A stretch of 64,000 bases of DNA from Rickettsiales bacterium (GTDB lineage: Bacteria > Pseudomonadota > Alphaproteobacteria > Rickettsiales > SXRF01). Shown in pieces: positions 27,815 through 36,082 of the stretch (position 1 is the stretch's first letter; every line of letters begins with the position of its first letter). The stretch spans positions 650,848 through 714,847 of the forward strand of contig JAOAUZ010000001.1 in assembly GCA_025464625.1 (NCBI GenBank), in the 5' to 3' direction. The notes under the pieces were generated by a model. That model saw only the letters and a program-made list of their open reading frames with translations, did not search any database and had not been told where the DNA came from. A program made the position numbers and the translations under genes.

Positions 27815-28290
27815 TGTTCTCTAACACCCACATAAACAAAGCCACTACACTGTTGGATGCTTACCGCAGAAAAGGACTAAAACTTGCCACTGCTGAGTCT
27901 TGCACTGGTGGTTTGATTTCTTCATTGCTTACAGAAATTTCTGGCTCTTCTGATGTGTTTGAGTGTGGGTTTGTTACTTATTCCAATGAGTCAAAAATCA
28001 AGTTGCTTGGTATTGATGCAACACTTATTGAAAATCACGGAGCAGTTAGTGAAGAAGTAGCTATCGCTATGGCAAAAGGCGCGCTTGCAAAAACTGGTGC
28101 AGATGTTGCAGTTTCAGTGACTGGAATTGCTGGTCCAACTGGAGGCACGGAAGAAAAACCAGTCGGGTTGGTATATATCGCTGTTGCCACAAGAGATAAT
28201 GTGTTTTGCACAAAGAATATTTTTACTGGTGATAGAAACAACATCCGCGAAAGCAGCGTTACCAAGGCATTGGAGATGTTGTCTATATGA
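27814..28290 (+). CDS. pncC: Nicotinamide-nucleotide amidohydrolase (CinA C-terminal domain)
   Basis: A 158-residue stand-alone CinA_C/PncC protein. LATAESCTGGLISSLLTEISGSSDVF holds the catalytic Ser/Lys region and VSVTGIAGPTGGTEEKPVGLVYIA is the second family block. It deamidates NMN to nicotinic acid mononucleotide in pyridine-nucleotide recycling. The large CinA N-terminal domain is absent, as in many proteobacteria. It overlaps genes on both sides. Confidence 0.93.
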   Translation: MFSNTHINKATTLLDAYRRKGLKLATAESCTGGLISSLLTEISGSSDVFECGFVTYSNESKIKLLGIDATLIENHGAVSEEVAIAMAKGALAKTGADVAVSVTGIAGPTGGTEEKPVGLVYIAVATRDNVFCTKNIFTGDRNNIRESSVTKALEMLSI

Positions 28291-29255
28291 GTAAGGCGCA
28301 ATCGGTCTGCGTTGTTATTGCTGCCTATAATGCAGAAAAAACCATTGCCCGCGCTATAAAATCTGCCCTTGCTGAGACGGAAGTTTCCGAAATAGTTGTG
28401 GTTGATGACGCATCTACTGATAACACGGCAGCAAATGCAAAATCAGCCGATGATGATTCTAATCGTCTAAAAATTCTGGTGCAGGAAGTAAATTCAGGTC
28501 CTTCTGCTGCCAGAAACCGTGCGATTAGAGAAAGCAATTCTGCTTGGATTACTATTCTTGATTCTGATGATTTTTTTATTGCTGGGCGAATAAAAAACTT
28601 GCTGGCTTTCACTGACAGGGCTGACTTTATCGCTGATGATATGCTGCAGGTGCCAGAGGATAATATAAACGCCAAAGGCAAAAGTTTGTTAGACGGCAGC
28701 CTGAAAGAAGAAAAGCAAGTCAGCTTTTCTGAATTTGTTTTATCTAATGTAACGCAAGCTGGAAAAAATCGCGCGGAGCTTGGTTTTATAAAACCACTGA
28801 TGAATAGAAAATTTCTTTCTGATAATAATATAAAATATCAAGAAAATATGCGCCTAGGTGAAGATTTCGAATTATATGCCCGCGCACTGGCACTCGGTGC
28901 AAGGCTGATAATAACACCAACGCAAGGCTATGTTTCCGTTGTACGCGCAAATTCACTCAGTGGGAAGCATACAGAAACTGATTTGTTGAATTTAAGAAAT
29001 TGTGATAAAAAACTGATAGAGGAATGTAATTTAAGCAAAGAAGATAAGGAAGCTCTGCGCCAACATTACCTGAGCATTGAGTGTCGGTTGCAATGGCGTT
29101 TGCTGATACTGGCTGTCAAGAAACGTAGTGTAGTGGACATTATAAAAACATTTATGCACCCCTACCCTGTGCCAGTTTATCTTTGCAAACAATTAATAGA
29201 ACAATTTTTTATTCGTGTATTTAATAAACCAAATGATGGAATTACTAAAACATAA
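28287..29255 (+). CDS. Family 2 glycosyltransferase, ExoO-like
   Basis: A 322-residue GT-A fold enzyme. The nucleotide-sugar region shows VCVVIAAYNAEKTIARAI, VVVDDASTDNT and a DSDD (ILDSDDFF) metal motif. The central GFIKPLMNRKFLSDNNIKYQENMRLGEDFELYARAL block is shared with the gene at 43033-43980, so the two are paralogues, resembling the succinoglycan glucosyltransferase ExoO. It would add a sugar to a lipid-linked repeat unit at the inner membrane. It overlaps pncC by 4 bp and the exosortase gene by 23 bp, placing it inside the ispDF-to-exosortase operon. Donor and acceptor are unknown. Confidence 0.85.
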   Translation: MSKAQSVCVVIAAYNAEKTIARAIKSALAETEVSEIVVVDDASTDNTAANAKSADDDSNRLKILVQEVNSGPSAARNRAIRESNSAWITILDSDDFFIAGRIKNLLAFTDRADFIADDMLQVPEDNINAKGKSLLDGSLKEEKQVSFSEFVLSNVTQAGKNRAELGFIKPLMNRKFLSDNNIKYQENMRLGEDFELYARALALGARLIITPTQGYVSVVRANSLSGKHTETDLLNLRNCDKKLIEECNLSKEDKEALRQHYLSIECRLQWRLLILAVKKRSVVDIIKTFMHPYPVPVYLCKQLIEQFFIRVFNKPNDGITKT

Positions 29256-30831
29256 GCAAGATAAATCCAGTGGTAGATTATGCGCCATTTTTGGAGTTTT
29301 GTGCCTTGCCCTTATTATTTTTGCCCACTACAAAATGAGTAGTGATTTATTCATTGCTTGGCAAAGCGGTGAATATAGCCATGGAGCAATAATTCCTTTT
29401 ATCGCACTACTAATTGGCTGGCACAGACTCAATGATACAAGACCAGCAATCAAGCCTTCATGGCTGGGAATATTATTTTTACTAATAAGTGGGATGTTAC
29501 TGGCGGTGGCAACGCTGGCAAGTTTCCAAACCGCCGCACAATATGGGTTTATCTTTGCGCTTGTTGGGCTAACTCTGGCATTTTTTGGAATAAAAACTGC
29601 CAGAATTCTTGCTCCAGCTTTTTTCTATCTGTTATTTGCCATTCCCCTGCCCCACCTTATCTATGCGAATCTTTCTGGCGAGTTGCAGCTTATATCCTCT
29701 AGTATTGGTGTTTTTATCATTGATGCTTTCGGTATCAGCGTTTTTCAGGAAGGCAATATCATTGATCTGGGAACATATAAACTGCAGGTGGTAGAAGCCT
29801 GCAGCGGGCTGCGCTACCTTTTCCCATTAGTGAGTTTCAGCTATCTGGCGGCATATCTTCTTGATGATAAGATGTGGAAACGAATCATAATATTTCTTTC
29901 CTCTATACCCATTGCTATTGGAATGAATTCATTGCGTATAGCCTTAATTGGAATAGCTGTTAATTTTTGGGGAATAGAAGCAGCGGAAGGTTTCCTGCAC
30001 TATTTTGAAGGCTGGGTAATATTCATGCTCTGCACAATATTGCTTATGCTGGAGGTATTTATATTAATGCGGATTGGCGGTTCTGGTCACTTCCGTAGTG
30101 AAATATTTACTATACCGCGCGGAAAAATATTCTCTGACAATTTACGATTAGCGGCACCGATATATCTATCTGCGGTATTATGCCTTATTCTTGCAATAAT
30201 ATTTGGCAGTGGAATGATGGATAGGCGCAGTGAATTTATTCCTGAACATAAAAATTTTGCTCTTTTACCTATGACTATTGAAAAATGGCACGGAAAAATA
30301 GAAACTCTAAGCGATGATGTGCTGCAAGGTTTACAACTTACCGATTATTTTCTTGCTGATTATAAAAAGGAAAACGACACCAATAGTTCAGTTAATCTCT
30401 ATATAGCCTATTATGCCAGCCAGAGGATAGGAGCTGCTAACCATTCTCCAGCGAACTGCATACCTGGTGGCGGATGGCAGATTGCTGATAAATCTCTTAA
30501 ATCAATAACCCTGTCTGACGGAAAACAACTAACCATATCACGATTGTTAATCCGCAAGGGAGACATCGCCCAGCTTGTATATTACTGGTTTGATGAACGT
30601 GGGCGTAATATAACAGAAACCTATTATGCCAAATGGTATCTTCTGGTTGATTCGCTAACAATGCAACGTAGCGATGGGGCATTGATAAGGTTAGTTACAC
30701 AACTTAATAACAAAGAAAATGAAGATGTTGCTGATAAAAGATTGAGTGATTTCCTTTCGGACAGTTATTCTGTTATAAAAGAATTCATTCCTGATAAAAC
30801 TATAACTTCTCCTAGAATAAACAAAGATTAA
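29233..30831 (+). CDS. xrtD: Exosortase (XrtD-like) with C-terminal EpsI domain
   Basis: About 532 residues from the ATG at 29233 (a second ATG follows immediately). The N-terminal ~300 residues are multi-spanning and carry the exosortase catalytic residues: Cys190 in VVEACSGLRYL, Arg235 in MNSLRIALIG, and His256 in LHYFEGWVIFML. The C-terminal ~210 residues are a periplasmic EpsI-type domain (FALLPMTIEKWHGKIE, YYASQRIGAANHSPANCIPGGGW, VYYWFDERGRNITETY). Exosortases cleave and transfer proteins bearing PEP-CTERM-like tails. The only tail seen here, 2.5 kb downstream, is of the VPLPA type, which is paired with XrtD in alphaproteobacteria; the D assignment rests on that and on the fusion layout. 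It is part of an overlapping operon with the gene at 30834. Confidence 0.9.
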   Translation: MMELLKHKQDKSSGRLCAIFGVLCLALIIFAHYKMSSDLFIAWQSGEYSHGAIIPFIALLIGWHRLNDTRPAIKPSWLGILFLLISGMLLAVATLASFQTAAQYGFIFALVGLTLAFFGIKTARILAPAFFYLLFAIPLPHLIYANLSGELQLISSSIGVFIIDAFGISVFQEGNIIDLGTYKLQVVEACSGLRYLFPLVSFSYLAAYLLDDKMWKRIIIFLSSIPIAIGMNSLRIALIGIAVNFWGIEAAEGFLHYFEGWVIFMLCTILLMLEVFILMRIGGSGHFRSEIFTIPRGKIFSDNLRLAAPIYLSAVLCLILAIIFGSGMMDRRSEFIPEHKNFALLPMTIEKWHGKIETLSDDVLQGLQLTDYFLADYKKENDTNSSVNLYIAYYASQRIGAANHSPANCIPGGGWQIADKSLKSITLSDGKQLTISRLLIRKGDIAQLVYYWFDERGRNITETYYAKWYLLVDSLTMQRSDGALIRLVTQLNNKENEDVADKRLSDFLSDSYSVIKEFIPDKTITSPRINKD

Positions 30832-30833
30832 TT

Positions 30834-33239
30834 ATGAAAAAATCTCGAATAATTATCCTAGGGATTATTTCTATTACTGTTGTATTTCTTATTTACAATA
30901 GAGATACCCCGCTTGAAAAAGCAGCTAAATACATGAGACGTGGCGATGTTTTATTTGCACAAGGTGAATATAAGAAAGCTCGCCTTGAATATAAAAATGC
31001 TGCCAAAATCAGACCGACAGATGTAGAAGTAGAATATCGCTGGGGATTGGTAGATGAGGCAGAAGGAGATGCGCGCAATGCTTTTCTTGCCTTTATACAA
31101 GTTGAGCAGCAAGACCCGCATTTTCATAAGGCACGGCTTAAAATTGCCAATTATTACCTAATCGGAGATAATACAGAAGAAGCCCAAAAAAGGGTTGATG
31201 CAGTGCTTGCAGATAATTCTGAAAATGCCGAAGCACACGCTATTAATGCCGCAATTCTATTACGAAAAAAAGAATTTGTGGAAACTGAAAAAGAGGCTCG
31301 CCTCGCCTTAGATAAAGAGCCAAACAATATAACTGCTACATCGGTGCTGACTGGGCTTTATCTAGCAAAAAATAACAAAGGTAAAGCGGCTGAAATTTTA
31401 GAGGAAGGAATAAAGCGGAGTCCTAAAGACATATCTCTTCTAATGTTAAAAGCAAAAATCTATGAATCACCTCTTAACATCGAAAAAATAAATGAAACTT
31501 ATCAAGCGATATTCAAACTAAAACCACAAGATAGTCAGCTTAGATTATATTTAGCCAATACCTATATTAATGCAAAAAAAATTGATGAGGCAGAGGCTGT
31601 GCTACGCAAAGCAATTGACGATATCCACAATGACTGGGATATAAAGCACGAGTTTATTAATTTTCTTTCGAGAAATCGTAGCCTTGAGGCAGTAGAAAAA
31701 GAGATAAGTATTTATACAAAAAAATATCCGCAAAATGATGGGCTATACCTATGGCTATCTGATGTTTATATTGAACATAACCAGATAGAAAAAGCTGTGT
31801 CTCTGCTTGAGAAGGTTATATCTAAAGAATCTACCGATAAAAATAGCCTCAACGCAAGAACGTCATTAGCACATATAAATTTTATAAAAGGCAATAAAGA
31901 AATTGCTCAAAAAATGGCGGAAGCAGTGCTTAAAAAAGCACCAAACAACCAACAGGCATTATTTATCCGAGCCGCTATTGCTTCCGATAGAGGTGACTAT
32001 CAAAATGCTGTTTCTGATTTACGCCGTATTATACATAATCAACCACAGGCGAAAGATGCCATAAATCTTCTAAGCGAGGTTTTCGTGATGCAAGGATACA
32101 ACGACCTAGCGATTGAAACACTTAACCAGCTAATTGATATTGAGCCAACAAACTCACCAGCACTGGTTCGCCTTGCTCAATTATATAATGTAAACGGTGA
32201 TTCAAAACACGCTCTTAAAATCCTTGATGACGTTAATAAAAATGACCCCAAATACGCAATCGGCTGGGAAAACACCGCCCGCGTTGCTATAAGCATAAAA
32301 GATTTTGAAACCGCCAGAACAGCCATTAGAAATCTTGATGCAATTGAGGGGCAACATATGATAGCCACCTTCCTTGAAGGACAAATCGCATCAGAGAACG
32401 GAAATAAAAAGGAAGCTATTTCCTCTTACACCAGAGTTATTGATGAAAATCCTTCATCACCTCTTGCTGAACATGCTATTTTTTCACTGGTTGAAGATAA
32501 TACTAACTCAGATAAACTTGAAGAAATTACGAAATATATAGCCTCATTAAAAACCAACAACCCCTACGTTAGCAATATATTGGGTGAATGTTATATAAAA
32601 CTCGGTAAATTAGATTTAGCAAAAAACTCTTTTGATGAGGCAATTGCAAATAATTCTATTAGCCAAACCCCATATCTTTATCGCGCAAGAATACACATAA
32701 ATGAGAAAAAATATGATGAAGCTATAAATATTCTAAAGGCTGCCACTGAAAAAATACCAAACGATATTCGCGCTTCTATGATGCAGGCGGGTATTCTGCG
32801 TATTCTTGGGAAATATAGAGAAAGTATAGAACTGTACTATAATATATTAAAAAACAATCCAAAAATTTATGAGGCCGCCAATAATATGGCTGCTATAATT
32901 GCTGACCACGAATACAACGATCCAGACATGCTTAAAAAAGCTCAACAAGCCGCTGAACAATTGGCTAATTCGGATAATTATTTATTCTTAGATACACTTG
33001 GATGGGTTTATTATCGACAAGGAAAATTTGAGCAAGCATTAAGGATGCTGGAACGCTCTATAAAACTTAATCCTGATGCCTCTCCAGAAATACATTATCA
33101 CTACGGAGTAGTTCTCTGGAAAAAAGGAAATATTATAAAAGCCAAAGAAGTATTATCGTACGCTACAAAAGAAGGCGCAAATTACCCAGAACTGGAGTTA
33201 GCCAAAAAATTATTAAAAGAAATAAATAATTTAAAATAA
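30834..33239 (+). CDS. prsT: TPR-repeat protein of exosortase systems (PrsT-like)
   Basis: An 801-residue protein with an N-terminal membrane anchor (about residues 5-20) and tandem tetratricopeptide repeats over nearly its whole length (for example GDVLFAQGEYKKARLEYKNAAKIRP, GWVYYRQGKFEQALRMLERSIKLNPD). It matches in layout the large TPR protein that accompanies PEP-CTERM/exosortase polysaccharide loci, where it probably scaffolds secretion in the periplasm. Unlike the usual family description it has no lipobox Cys near the N-terminus, so it is likely held by its uncleaved helix instead of a lipid. The start is 2 bp after the exosortase stop. Confidence 0.88.
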   Translation: MKKSRIIILGIISITVVFLIYNRDTPLEKAAKYMRRGDVLFAQGEYKKARLEYKNAAKIRPTDVEVEYRWGLVDEAEGDARNAFLAFIQVEQQDPHFHKARLKIANYYLIGDNTEEAQKRVDAVLADNSENAEAHAINAAILLRKKEFVETEKEARLALDKEPNNITATSVLTGLYLAKNNKGKAAEILEEGIKRSPKDISLLMLKAKIYESPLNIEKINETYQAIFKLKPQDSQLRLYLANTYINAKKIDEAEAVLRKAIDDIHNDWDIKHEFINFLSRNRSLEAVEKEISIYTKKYPQNDGLYLWLSDVYIEHNQIEKAVSLLEKVISKESTDKNSLNARTSLAHINFIKGNKEIAQKMAEAVLKKAPNNQQALFIRAAIASDRGDYQNAVSDLRRIIHNQPQAKDAINLLSEVFVMQGYNDLAIETLNQLIDIEPTNSPALVRLAQLYNVNGDSKHALKILDDVNKNDPKYAIGWENTARVAISIKDFETARTAIRNLDAIEGQHMIATFLEGQIASENGNKKEAISSYTRVIDENPSSPLAEHAIFSLVEDNTNSDKLEEITKYIASLKTNNPYVSNILGECYIKLGKLDLAKNSFDEAIANNSISQTPYLYRARIHINEKKYDEAINILKAATEKIPNDIRASMMQAGILRILGKYRESIELYYNILKNNPKIYEAANNMAAIIADHEYNDPDMLKKAQQAAEQLANSDNYLFLDTLGWVYYRQGKFEQALRMLERSIKLNPDASPEIHYHYGVVLWKKGNIIKAKEVLSYATKEGANYPELELAKKLLKEINNLK

Positions 33240-33354
33240 TATATTAACATTTTAGCAATAATAAATATATTGTGTATGGAGAGGGTTTACCTTACAAAGG
33301 CTGTCGAATAATATATTTTTGTATAAGTTATTTGTTTGAATAAGGAATATGAAT

Positions 33355-33957
33355 ATGAAACTTCTTCGTACTCTGGCAGCTGTTGCCATAGCGATTTTCA
33401 TTTCTAGCACAGCCAATGCAGCAGTGGTCAATTTTGGTAACCCAAAAACTGGCGGCGGTGAAAACATTCCGAATGTAGGGCTTTTTTCAGTAGGTCAATC
33501 TGGAACTTTTTTTACTACACCAAGCGCATTTTTTGGGAGTATTAATGGCTTCATTCCTAACAACACTAAAGTAACATTCACCTATACTCTTGCAAGCTCA
33601 GGCTCTGCCTTTTTGGGTTCATCTGGCGGTTTTAGTAACAGCCCTGCTTATGCTTCTGCAAACTCTAACGGCTTTTCAGTTGCCACTGGTGGGGTTTTTG
33701 CAAGTGCAAACGTATCTGGAACAAGCGGAACGACCAGCATAGGGAATGTCTCTGGCGGAACAATTAATTTTTTAAGTGTATTTATAGGTTTCCTAAAATC
33801 ATTTCCTACTGGCTGTGGTTGTTTTGTAGGAAAAATAAATTACGATGTCTCTGCTGTACCTCTTCCAGCTTCGGTGCTGATGTTTGGAGCAGCTATTGCT
33901 GGCATGTTTGCTTTTTCTCGCTTCAAACAGCGCAAAGAATCTTCTACCTTTGCGTAG
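33355..33957 (+). CDS. VPLPA-CTERM sorting-signal protein (predicted exosortase substrate)
   Basis: A 200-residue exported protein. Residues 1-22 are a signal peptide (cleavage ANA-A). The mature part is Gly/Ser/Ala/Asn-rich and beta-like (SSGSAFLGSSGGFSNSPAYASANSNGF), with a lone GCGCF pair of cysteines at about 153-157. The C-terminus is a textbook tripartite tail: VPLPA at 168-172, a hydrophobic helix (SVLMFGAAIAGMFAFS) and a basic end (RFKQRK). The exosortase encoded at 29233 should cut at this signal. AAGGA is 8 nt from the ATG at 33355 but only 2 nt from an earlier ATG at 33349, so the later start is chosen. Its end overlaps the convergent gene at 33944 by 14 bp. It is the only such tail in the window. 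Confidence 0.92.
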   Translation: MKLLRTLAAVAIAIFISSTANAAVVNFGNPKTGGGENIPNVGLFSVGQSGTFFTTPSAFFGSINGFIPNNTKVTFTYTLASSGSAFLGSSGGFSNSPAYASANSNGFSVATGGVFASANVSGTSGTTSIGNVSGGTINFLSVFIGFLKSFPTGCGCFVGKINYDVSAVPLPASVLMFGAAIAGMFAFSRFKQRKESSTFA

Positions 33958-34345
33958 GCTTCTTGGTTGTAGCTTGCTTTGTGTTTTCGGCAGCACATTT
34001 TTCTTCACAAAATTTATATTGTGATTTTTCCTTCAAGCATTTTGGCAGGCAAGTGTAGTCTTTGGTTGAACTGTTATTGTTCTCACCTTTAAGTCTATCT
34101 GACGGGATATTAGAAAACTGATTATGAGGATCTTGCCTAATTTTTTTGTCAGATAAATCTGATGATTTTTCTGCTCCATAGCTGCATTTATTCATACAGA
34201 CTGGCGTTATTATACCATCATTTGCGCAAGCATTAAGACATTTGTAATCAACATCGGCAAACGCTGCTTTTGGTACACAAATAATCACTAAAGCCGCAAT
34301 TGCCATTCTTATTGTAAATAATATATTTTTATTCCCTTGATTCAT
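33944..34345 (-). CDS. Secreted Cys-rich protein with two CxxxC...CxxxC modules
   Basis: About 133 residues from the ATG at 34345, which has a GGAAG site 6 nt upstream; an ATG at 34366 would add seven residues. A signal peptide (ending near KAAFA-D) is followed by two similar modules: YKCLNACANDGIITPVCMNKC and, about 60 residues later, YTCLPKCLKEKSQYKFCEEKC. Each reads Y-x-C-L-x2-x-C, a 9-10 residue spacer, C-x3-C. Paired C-x3-C motifs usually form disulfide-linked helical hairpins. The linker and C-terminus are charged. I do not know the family. It overlaps the ATPase gene upstream (17 bp) and is probably cotranscribed with it. Confidence 0.7.
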   Translation of the reverse strand: MNQGNKNILFTIRMAIAALVIICVPKAAFADVDYKCLNACANDGIITPVCMNKCSYGAEKSSDLSDKKIRQDPHNQFSNIPSDRLKGENNNSSTKDYTCLPKCLKEKSQYKFCEEKCAAENTKQATTKKPTQR

Positions 34346-35231
34346 AAATTTCTTCCAACACCGCATTAAGATCCAGAAACAATTCCCTTTCAGTCATATC
34401 TTTTCTGATAAGGCGAAACGCACTTAAACCTGAACTATTACGATCTTGTACAACTTCAAGAACTGTATCAAAGCTAATTTTATCTCTTTCTTCTGCAAAA
34501 GCATACATCATTGCCTGATCGCACAATAAATTTATAAGGCGTGGAACACCGAAAGAAAAATAATGGACAGTGGCACATGCAAGTTCATCAAATAATAACG
34601 GAGATCCACCAACTACACCCAAACGATGGTGTATGTAGGACAGAGTTTCCGGCGCAGATAGCGGTGTTAAATGGTAATGAACAGATATTCTCTGTACAAG
34701 CTGCTTTAATTCGGGTTTCCTAAGGTTTTCCAGTAATTCTGGCTGCCCAACTAAAATTATTTGCAGCAACAAATCACGCTCATTATTTATGTTAGAAAGC
34801 ATACGCAAATCTTCTAACATCTGTAGTGTCATGTTCTGCGCTTCATCAATTATAAGCACTGTATGCTTTCCCCTACTGTACTCTCTCAATAGAAACTTAA
34901 TGAATTCTTCATGTGCCTTCAGTTCATCATCGCCAAAATTTCCCAGTTCAAACGCTGCCGTAATCCAACTTCTTAAGTTTCCTATGGTCTGGCTAGGATT
35001 AGAAATTATGCCAACACTCACGTCTGGATCTATATTCTTCAGAAAGTGCCTTATAATGGTTGTTTTTCCCGCTCCAACATCACCGCTTATAACCATAAAA
35101 CTTGATTGGTTAATTATCCCATATTCCAGAAGATTAATAACACGGCGATGACGCTCGCTGGGAAACATAAAATCAGCATTAGGCAAAAGCGAAAATGGCA
35201 TTTCCGAAAGACCAAAAAATTCTTCGTACAT
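34329..35231 (-). CDS. ExeA/GspA-like AAA ATPase of exosortase loci
   Basis: A 300-residue AAA+ ATPase. MYEEFFGLSEMPFSLLPNADFMFPSERH is the typical N-terminus of the PEP-CTERM-locus ATPase family (related to ExeA of type II secretion). Walker A is GDVGAGKTT (about residues 49-57), Walker B is TVLIIDEAQNM (about 120-130), and GVPRLINLLCDQAMMYAFAEE is the sensor/C-terminal part. It probably powers or regulates assembly of the export machinery. No peptidoglycan-binding domain is attached. It is divergent from the Wza-like gene across a 269-bp AT-rich gap that must hold promoters for both. Confidence 0.88.
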   Translation of the reverse strand: MYEEFFGLSEMPFSLLPNADFMFPSERHRRVINLLEYGIINQSSFMVISGDVGAGKTTIIRHFLKNIDPDVSVGIISNPSQTIGNLRSWITAAFELGNFGDDELKAHEEFIKFLLREYSRGKHTVLIIDEAQNMTLQMLEDLRMLSNINNERDLLLQIILVGQPELLENLRKPELKQLVQRISVHYHLTPLSAPETLSYIHHRLGVVGGSPLLFDELACATVHYFSFGVPRLINLLCDQAMMYAFAEERDKISFDTVLEVVQDRNSSGLSAFRLIRKDMTERELFLDLNAVLEEIYESRE

Positions 35232-35500
35232 TCCTTACTTTTCCTTACTCGGGCGACATAAATTAATTTTTTTCTCTAAATACAGTACATCAATTGCTGA
35301 TACCAGCCTTAAAATACATTTTTTAGAAATGAATTCTAAAAATTATAGCCAATAAACTTCAGAATAATTCGTTATAAAACTTAGCTAAATAAGAAAATGC
35401 TAACCAAATATTAATCATTTATCTTTATATGGTTGAAAGTGAATTCGCGTGATAATGCGCTTATAGAAACTTGTTTAATCTATTGAATTTGAATGCCAAC

Positions 35501-36082
35501 ATGAAAAAAATTTTAGAATTACTGATTGTTTTGCCAATTATGTTTTTATTCTTACAGAGTACATCCGCGGCTGTTGATGCAAGCTATACTGTTCACCCTG
35601 GTGATGTTCTACAAATAACCGTATGGAAGGAAGAGTCATTAGATAAAGAGATATTGGTGCTTCCAGACGGGACAATAACTTTTCCACTCATTGGTTCATT
35701 CTCAGTTAAAGGGATGAACACATCACAAATACAGCAGACCGTTAAGAAAAAACTGGCGGATTTGATTCCGGACGCTTCAGTAACAGTTTTAGTCAAAGCG
35801 GCATTGGGACATTCAGTAAGTGTAATGGGGCAAGTAACCAAGCCTGGTGAGTTGGTAATGGGACATCAGCTAACTGTAATGCAGGCTCTAAGTCAGGCGG
35901 GAGGATTAACTCCATATGCAGATGAAGGTGATATTATAATTTTGCGCCGTGATAAAAATAATAAACAAATATCTATTCCATTTCCATATGACGACGTAGC
36001 ATCAGGCAAAAATCTTGATAAGAACATTGAACTTAAACCAGGTGATGTGGTGGTGGTTCCAACAGCAGGTCTATTTAGGTAG
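35501..36082 (+). CDS. Wza-like polysaccharide export protein
   Basis: A 193-residue protein from the ATG at 35501. A signal peptide (cleavage at TSAA) is followed by a poly-export domain YTVHPGDVLQITVWKEESLDKEILVLPDGTITFPLIG and a SLBB domain SVMGQVTKPGELVMGHQLTVMQALSQAGGLTPYA. It lacks a lipobox and the C-terminal helix that lets E. coli Wza span the outer membrane, so export may use the neighbouring barrel as well. It is the first gene of the plus-strand EPS cluster; its stop codon directly abuts the next ATG. An upstream TTG at 35471 is less likely. Confidence 0.9.
   Translation: MKKILELLIVLPIMFLFLQSTSAAVDASYTVHPGDVLQITVWKEESLDKEILVLPDGTITFPLIGSFSVKGMNTSQIQQTVKKKLADLIPDASVTVLVKAALGHSVSVMGQVTKPGELVMGHQLTVMQALSQAGGLTPYADEGDIIILRRDKNNKQISIPFPYDDVASGKNLDKNIELKPGDVVVVPTAGLFR

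Noticed and set aside
29215-29232. GTG start of the exosortase at 29215
   Set aside because: It lengthens the overlap with the glycosyltransferase; two ATGs follow immediately at 29233 and 29236.
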